A stretch of DNA of 64,000 nt from Paragonimus westermani (lineage: Eukaryota; Platyhelminthes; Trematoda; Plagiorchiida; Troglotrematidae). Both the position numbers and the translations under genes were made by a program. This document shows positions 54,620-63,600 of this stretch, piece by piece. The notes under the pieces are model-generated. The model was not told where the DNA came from. It ran no database searches and worked only from the letters and a program-made list of their open reading frames with translations. Every line of letters begins with the position of its first letter. Positions within the stretch are counted from its first letter, which is position 1. The stretch covers positions 23,418-87,417 of the forward strand of contig QNGE01001722.1 in assembly GCA_008508345.1 (NCBI GenBank). Direction: 5' to 3'.

Positions 54620-57600
54620 CGCAACAGTAGGCACAGTACCACAAACCATGAAGTGGACAAATGGCAAAGCGAATTGCCGTGCCCATTATACAGTAGGTTT
54701 CCTACTCAGCGCCACAGGTTACCGTTCTCTATCATATCCGATAGTGTCTTTAGTCATCAATGTTCGAGATTCGTTGACCGCTAACCAAGTAAACGCAGTG
54801 AGTCAGCTGAGGTGAGCCTCAGCATTGGTTGTTTCGCGTCACTGAACCAACTAATTGTCTCACCATTAAACTGTCTTTTTCGGCTGACCTCAGGTTTCAT
54901 TAGTAAGGCTGTTCCAATCAGGCAGTGATGTTGCGTGCGAGGAACGCCTCTAAATCAACGTAACCACAGTTCCCAGACAAATTGTTCCGCTTGTGTCGAG
55001 TTGTAATTCGTTTGTATCCATGTCGTATGGATCTTCGATCTAACTTTGTGAACTTTGTGTGAAGGGACCGCCGCTTCCTCCTTCGCAAGCCCTCATTTTT
55101 ATCATCTTCGATACATTGTTTAGTGTAGTTTTGTGGATTAATTCTGTAGGATTCCTTAGGTTTTGTCCTTCCTTTCTTGATTTAGATAAGATTTCGACCT
55201 GGAAACAGTTGCACTAGTTTGGATTGAACCAATCCACTTCGTCACTTTAAATGTGGTTTACAGAAGGTTGAGCGTTGTTGGTTGATTGTTTGGTTACGTT
55301 TTTATTTTAATTACGCATGCAGACACTGGAAGTGTTGGTTTATGATATGATTTAGAAGTATGTCGACATCATATTCTCCCCCTGATTTTGTTGTTTATTG
55401 ATCGCCATTCTTGTTTTTGTGAACCAGATTGAAAAGTTTCTTCATCTTAGCACGTTTTCGATGCCCATTCATACTGTATATCATTTGAACGGATTTTGTC
55501 CTGCTATCACCTCAAGCCGTACAGATAGCTCAGTCTTGTCATCATCTGTCTTATTCCCCCTCCCTATCTGTGTTCCGCTTTCTGACGTCTGTAGCGCTGG
55601 TCTCCCGAGTCTGTTACCACGCAAATAAACGATCTGCGTCAGGGTATTCGTGAGGCAATATTCGATTTCCGCAAGACCACGCGCACTAAGAGCGGAGAGG
55701 AATTTCTACCAGGCTTCTCGGATCCCAACCTCCCGTTAACCAGTTTGATTAAACTGTATGCGAATTGCACTCTTCACGGACGTGCCGATATCAAGGAACC
55801 TGCAGCTCAGGCCCTGTGCGAATGCATCTCCCACGCGAGCGGTGTTGCACTTCAGGGTTGCGTAGTCAAAGTGATCGGCCCTCTAATCCGATTGTTGGGC
55901 GAGCGTCAAACAAGTGTGGTGCGTATGGCTCTAGTGGAGTCACTCACTTCTTTGATCCACAAAGTGAGTTTGTTTGGAATTTTTTCATAACCCCCTCACT
56001 TCTCTTCCCGTTAGGCTGTTGTATGTCCCCACATGAGCCTTTGGGGACGAGGCTGTATGATCCGGTTACTTGTCTTCATCGTCGTTCAGTTGATTTTACG
56101 AGCGTTAGCTATCCTTTATACGCTCTGTTTGTATCAACAAAGTGAGGGTTTTGTGACCATCATCCCTCTGTCACGTTTGCATAAATTTTTTATGCTTATG
56201 CCCTTGGAATACTTCTGTGATTTTTTGCTATTATGCTAGGAACAAAGTATTGATACATCTTCATACACTGGCTCCAGTTTCCGACTTTCTGATGAAATTG
56301 TTTCAGACACCTCTGTGAAATTTACAACCCAGTCTTTCTTCCTTGAAACGACTGTGCTTTCAATCAGTTATTTTCCAGAAATTTGTCAACCCGAAGCGCA
56401 TCCAAATCGCTGTCCAATGCTACTACTAAGTTTAACAATGTTGCTACTGTTAACTCAAATGGAATGTTTCTGTAAAGCCCCAGACTTTCCGTCAACGTGA
56501 TTTTCAACCGAACATCGCATTGCTTCATTGGTCTCCCTATGTGTCGGCTTATCACCCGTTGCCGTCGAATGATCGCATGATTATTTCGCGCATACAAACA
56601 GTGAATACCTAATATAAGTTCGCGGATTTAGATTGTTTTAAACTAAACGCTACCCACATTTGATCGCAGCTTTCGCATTCAGTTAAGCCTTTCGACTAAC
56701 ACGCTTCGAAAGGAAGCACTAGACTCTAGTTTTGCTCTTACTAGAGCTCATCGGTAATGCCCATCCTCGTCCGGATCGAAATTTGCATTCCGGCTCTCAT
56801 GCTTGTGAGATCAGCGTGTTAACCACAATGTCAGTAACCTCACAGTAAGCATGACCGGTCACTTCGAATCGATGGTAACTAGGATTGGTCTGTTCAATCC
56901 AATCAATAACCCCGAGATCATGACTTGCCAGTCAGATTAGAGGTAGTCTTTGTTGAACCAGCTCATCGTGTTTTGAACAACACTTAATGACAAACGCCTC
57001 AACATGTGAGATAATTGCAGACTATGCTGCATCTGCCTGTTTCACATCCGATGAAACGATAGTTTCAAAAAAACGATAAAACCGGGTTGTCATGTTATCC
57101 CTCCTCCTAAGCTCACTCAACTTCATGTTTAATCAAGATCGTCTTATGCAACTTCGCCCTAGTTTTTCTAAGGGTGGAGGTATTTATGTATTTGTTAAGT
57201 ACAATCATTTTCTCACTTTCTCCATGCCCCCCTGTTCTTCCGCCGCGTCTTTTGAACCGTTTCGAGTTTTTATCCCCTTCTAGATCTCGCTAAATCAGTC
57301 TTGTTTTTAAGGCAGCTATTCCCATAAAATCATTTGGAAACAACTCAACAGATGACAGATTTGGGATGCTGGTATTTCCTGCATTCTCTTGTCAGCCGGG
57401 AAATTGTATTCTATGTTGTATACCGGTGCAAATAAAACGTTTTAAGTCTGGACGACGAACAGAAACTGAAGTGGTAAATAGTGTGGTAAAAGTTGATTCT
57501 AGCCAAAGCAAACCTGAAGTCCCTGTAAGTAGCTTTTATATTATCCTTTTTCCAAACGTTCTTACAGAGAAGATGGAATATGAGCATGTAAGTTGCTAGA

Positions 57601-60600
57601 AGTGGTATTCATGTTTGGCTCCATGGTAAAAAAAAAATTGCCTACACTGATTCGTAGGTTTGTGCTGGGTAGACAGAAACGTTTACTTACACGTTGCATG
57701 ATTTATAACGGCAAAAGAAACAGTAAAAAGGATTAAGTAAAAGAGACCTTGAACAAAGTGACACCAAACACGGGAGCACATCAAAGTGACATTTCGTTGG
57801 CGTTTCAATTCGGTGATCCGCGGGGCTGTGTTTAGAGGGTGGCCAGGAGATATGTAGCGCGGGTCATTTCTCATGCATGTGCCAGTCGTGGAGGAGTTTG
57901 AAATTCCTTATCGGTCCGACCACGTACACAGAGTTGAGTTGTGTGCAGCAGTGTGGATAGGTCCTAACGCCAAAGAAGTTTTGTCTGCATTGCAGTCTGC
58001 TGGTTATATACTCCAGTTTTTCAGAATGACCTCTTAGGGGTTTATTTGCGTTTACCGTAGCGAGATCTACTGGTGGATAACCTGATGTGTGCAGATGTGC
58101 ATGTGCGGATTGTTTCTCCTTCAAAGTGTGTGCTATGCATTGCGAATTGATCTATTTGAACAAGCATATATGGGTAAGAGGTTTTCCCGCGTCCCATACC
58201 TCTTCTAGTGGCTCGTTCCTAAATATCCTCAAGTTTTTTTAGACAAAGGCGGTTGGCGCACGCATGATACAGTCTTTCTGTCAAAGGGCGAGTGTTTGAT
58301 TCGCTGTATCTGCGAAAGCTGGTTCATTCATGTAGAGTATGTTCACAGAGTATCCATTTTCGGACATCATCACCGAAGCGTTCGTGGAGTATGGTACGAA
58401 CGCCCTATTAACAATGGTGACTCTCACCGATGTTTTCGGACGGCCTTGTTGATTCAGATACGCCCCTTTAAAGATAACTCACTGCCGTGCCTTTTTGGCG
58501 AGTGATGGATTGAGATGTAGGCGGCAGTCTGTTGACGGCGTTTGGCTTGATTCCAGGGCATAATGACTTCCGGCTTTCTGGCCGATGCATAAAGAATAAC
58601 TAACATCCCTGATTGGGAACATTTTCTGATATGACAAAGAATCAGCGGCGGTCTTGTTGCGGATCTCTGACGGTGATTTGTGTGTCATTAGCTCTTCTAA
58701 GTCGGTTTGAATTTGTCACTGAACTGTGGAAATATTCTTTTTGAAACCCTAAAGTTAACCGTCTTGTTCTGACTGGTGAGACATTTATCGCTTCCAGTCG
58801 ACTTGTTGGTGATTTTCTTCCTTCATTGTATTGCAGCCTCCTGATTGGTCATCTGCTTACGGCCAACCATATTCGCTTGCTGTTGGGTGTAGCATTGTTG
58901 CCGGGTTCTGTGATTATTTTGCCTTCACCATCCACATGATCAGTCGTTTTGTCTGCTCTTTACCGTTTTTGGTCAATTTAGGGGTTCTGAACCAGATGCA
59001 CGTGATCATCGAGTGAACTGTTCGTGTAGTCATTACAGGACACAACAGTCTCTATAGAATTCACCTCACATCTTCAAAGTGCTTAGCGTTGCTTCCTGGT
59101 TAGGGCATTTCTACTCTCACGTTCTTGAAATGTTGAGCTGTGTCACATACTTCGGTTGCACTATCTCATCTGCTTGATGTATAAGCTGTTTCAAACATCA
59201 GCGATGATAACAGATGCACGTTACCTTTGCCGACCTGCTTCATGCCGCACATCAAAGTAACATCTGATTGTCGTTGAAAGGAAGAGCATATAATATACGT
59301 TTCTGGCTCTGTTCGGATACGTCACTTGTTCTCAACGAAAATATCAACAGATCTGTTGTGTCTGACCATCGTTTTTTTTCCAGCTAGCCTACGTTAACCG
59401 GGGGTTCACGTAAGCAACGCAGCTTTTCACCAGTGTGTATTTCGGAATGCGTGGTCAGTTGGTGAGATAATCACGTTGTACAACTGGGCATCTTCCATAC
59501 CGGGTATTATTTGTTGGGACCTCGACTGATTGGGCAAAACTACCTGATGTTCGAAAAATGTGACTCTGACTGTTCTCTCCAGTGAAGTGTACAGGTGTAG
59601 TTCGCTCGGTTGAAGTCCCCGTGATCATCCAGATCGGTGTTTAAAAAGACCATCCAGTACGATAGTGCGTCGTAGTCATTGGCGTATGTGCATCTATAAT
59701 AATTCTGGTTCTTCTCTTTAGTTTTTAACTCAATCTTTACTTTTGTTTGTTTTTTCCTCCGAGACATTCCACGTCATGCTGATACGTTGAATACCTTTTA
59801 TCGGACCCTTGGAGTGCGTGTAGAAGATTTTGTGTGGATTATGACCATCGTTCAACTAGAGTTAAGGGTCACAGTGACCATTTGTCAGATTTCTAAGCTC
59901 ACGGTCACGGTACATGATGTCTTTTCGGATGAGATTTTATATAGGGAGTTGTAATGCAATGATTCAGAAACTAATCCGGTTTTTCGATAAATGAAGCCGC
60001 AAAATACAGATTCATTGTCCACGATGAGCATAAAAGACTAACCTGCTTGAAGAGACAGCGAATAGGAAACCTTGGGTTCGCTTCCGGCCGTGTGCTTTAA
60101 GATTATCATCTAACATTGGAAGGGTAATGAATCGTTTTTTAGCCCTTGTACGGGATTCGGCACTCACGTTCTCCGGTACAAATGTGCTGGATTTGTGATG
60201 GTGTATATTTGTCTGTACTTCGAACTGACGTTTTGTGATTTACCAGTATGGTATTTAATCGCCACAGGCAATCGAGGTTGGATGGCACGCCAGGTTGTAT
60301 GCATCTTTTTTGCCGTTAAGAAGTTTGTTCACAGTAATCGAGATGAACTTGCAAAGACTAAGTATGCCATTATGTCTGTCACATCAGACAAACCAATGAG
60401 CTCTCCTGAATAGGTCATACAGTGTTTAAATGCCTACCTCAGAGCTGGCTGAGGCAGGCATCTTGTGTGTAACAATGTTCCTGTAAGTGCGTTTATTAAC
60501 TATTCCAGCGGATGGGTACCAGTAGGCATATTTGTTTCGGTTGGAGTGTATACGAATAGTTATCACCGCTATTGTGACCAAATTGTTAAGATGCCATCAG

Positions 60601-63600
60601 CTTCTCAAATACAGCTACCGTACAAAGAGTGGGCGGCAACGGATTTATCAGCTTGGTGTGTCTAAGATTGATGCCTCTTCCTGGCTTTTGAAGACGCTCT
60701 TGAGAGAAATCAAGATAGCCCAAATGCTTGTTTTCTTGCATGTTCTACGCAGCCGGTCGTCTTAACACAGCCACTGTCAAATAGATTGAATTGTTCAATA
60801 CACACTTGTTGACATCTTCCCAGATGTAATGATTTCCTTACCCACAACACTTTCTCTACAATACCTGTCATTTCACGTGGATGGTTTTTCCCGTTTCTTT
60901 CTTTTAACTTGTCCTAGATTCCCGATAGTTTGATCTCACAGTTTTATCTGATGGATAACGGCTTGTGGGAGTTAATGTTCAAGAATTATCCCCAACGAGG
61001 TCAGAAGACCATGGGATTTGTGCCTTATATCATCCACATGAATAATGTCAACTAACTGTGAAGGCAATGGTGACCAGCTCGTTCCGACAGGTCTTGTAAA
61101 TTTTTTCCAGGTCCACAGATTGAGTAGGACAAGATGAAATATGCGGTGCATCTTCAGTAAGGTGACGAGTGAGGTACGTATTACATTATACCCTCCTTAG
61201 CCCACCTCAAGCCTTATATGGAATCATGGCAACTAATCAGACATGTTTGGCTTAGATTTTCAGTTGGGTTCTCTTTTAGAGTCCTATAGGTCAAGAGTGG
61301 AGCCAGGTCACAGGTTGAGTTGGCTTGAATTTTATATGAGAAACACGTTTGGATTCTATTGTTTTTACGCTATACTCTTAAACCCGGCTCATCACTCCAA
61401 CACCACAACCATGTAATGATCATTCGGAAAAATGTCCTCATCCTGACGACGAAGACAAGTGAGATGTGCTCAGATTTCTGACCAATAAGTTATACGGTTG
61501 TCATTTATACTTACGGTTAACAGCACATCAACCTAACTTAGGGATAACGGTCGAAAATAGTTCATCTTGTGGGCATAATATTGAAGGTTGAGTCTTTCTG
61601 CAGGTCACGTTTGAGGTTAATTGAGGATTTAGAAGTAGTTGTTATACCATCGGTGAACGGGTGGTTTCCACCACTAATGGACCAGAACGTCATGTAATAA
61701 CCACTGAGAGGTTAGCCTTGTCTCTGTCGCATCCACAATATCCACAGGTCTCATGATACGACGACTTCTGACGTACAATACGAACCAGATAAGAGAAAAA
61801 CATGTAAGTTTCTGAACTGGTCGCGGGTTTATCGATCATATGTTCACCTTGCGACAGACACTTGGGCCTTGCCACTTCTCTTCTCAGCCAACGTCCGTTG
61901 TATATTTGGACCTAAAGTCCATTTTCGATCCACTAACTCCGTGTGTTCTGGGGAAGAGCTGTTTCCATCTCAGAGGAATCCAAGTGAAGTATGGCACTTT
62001 ATTGAAATCGTTGTATGTCCGTTCCGAGTGCAGAGTGCGCTTTTGTAAGCGACTATTTTTAACAATCTCTTTCACATTGTGTTCGGCAAAGTTGTCCGAT
62101 CTTCACTACCCTTCAGTTGTATGATAGACGTTATTCTGGAATGAGCACCCGGGGTTTTCGAGGGTCTCAGAGCTTCAATCTGGTAGTTAGCTAGCAGATT
62201 TTGAGTATACAGACGACGTTGCTTTATTTACGCCTCTCGCAGACAACTTGCGGACCATGCTACCCCGGTGGCTGGTCTGTATGACATGCACTTTGCATCT
62301 TTAAAGTGTAGTGTTGCTACTATTAGATCGTCTCTATTAGTACGCTCTCAACCGTTTGATCCAAGACAGTAGGAAGAAAAACGTGGTGACACTGTTTATT
62401 GGAAAACGAGTCGTAATTAGCCTACATAGGCTCTAGGTGTATGAGGTGAAGCGATTACCGTACATGGTCGACAAGATGTAAAGCAAATCAGACAAGACGA
62501 TCATATGTGGCGGCCAGAGGCAAAGTGAATTGGATGAGCCGGTCACATATGGTAGTCAGCGCGTTAGAACGAATCCCGTTGCGCGACTTCAGGAGAAAAA
62601 CGTGAGAAAACCGTTCAGATAGTGTACAGTCGTTCGACCGCATGTTCACAACCTGATTGGCCGAGTGGAACCTTACCACCCGAAATTGAATCGACCGATC
62701 GATATGGCGTGATTTGTCTTGGCTGCTACATTAAGAGATACGGATCCAAACAACGACTAAGTTGCAGTTGCTGCATTCTTGGCTTTCGTTTGCAAGCTGT
62801 TCAACATTGTCGATTGGTTCACCTGCCCGGACAATTTCTACCCGTCAGCCTGTAATGCTATTATTGACGAGATGTCCACGCAGGTAACGAAGTAAATAGT
62901 GCATTCGCCAGTCTTCGTCATTTATGGTGTCTCGAAGACGTCCGATCGTCGATTAAAGACCGGATTTACAATGCGTGTTCCCACAGAGCTTTGCTTTGTG
63001 ATTCAGAGCCGCTGTTCATTCATGCCGAAGGCGCATCTTGACTGTCGATATCCGTAATAATTAATTCATCAAATGAGTTGACTGTATAATCACAGCGTTG
63101 GCTCGGATCACAGTTGCAATTAATGATGATTATGATAAGATTAAGACTATCGTACGAGCATGTTATACCGATAGCTACTTGTTTTCGATAGCAGTAAGTT
63201 TGTTTACCCTACCTTACTGTGTGTACTCTATCTTCTCCTCTCATAGCGACTTGGAAGTCACCGTTGGGGACAACCACACAAGTGGAACTAGAGGGGGCGT
63301 CTCATACGTTAGACCAGCAACTATTTTTGGTCGTCTATTCATCCTGTACGCTAATCAATTTGTTTCGAGAGACGATATAATAAAGTTCTCGAATTGATTG
63401 ATTGCGAAGATCACCGGTTTTCAATTAGAACCTTCACTGTTAGTATTTGGAATTGGGAAGTTTATTTGTTCTGTTCTGGTCACAAACCGTGCATTGCATC
63501 TCCGAGAGATGCTCTCCACAATGTTGACGTATAACTCTCATATATTTTCAATCAAATACAAACACACACAAGCTTATTCTATTGTCTGGTTTTTTCTAAA

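Larger units (their letters stand above)
48258..55594 (+). other. Intron 28, 7.3 kb, host of a minus-strand LINE
   Basis: It contains the large retrotransposon at about 50100-53965 and a family-2 SINE with an AT microsatellite at 54.44-54.62 kb. From 48258 to 49750, and from 54.6 to 55.6 kb, I recognise nothing else. A purine-rich stretch at 49750-50100 adjoins the 3' end of the LINE. Confidence 0.75.
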
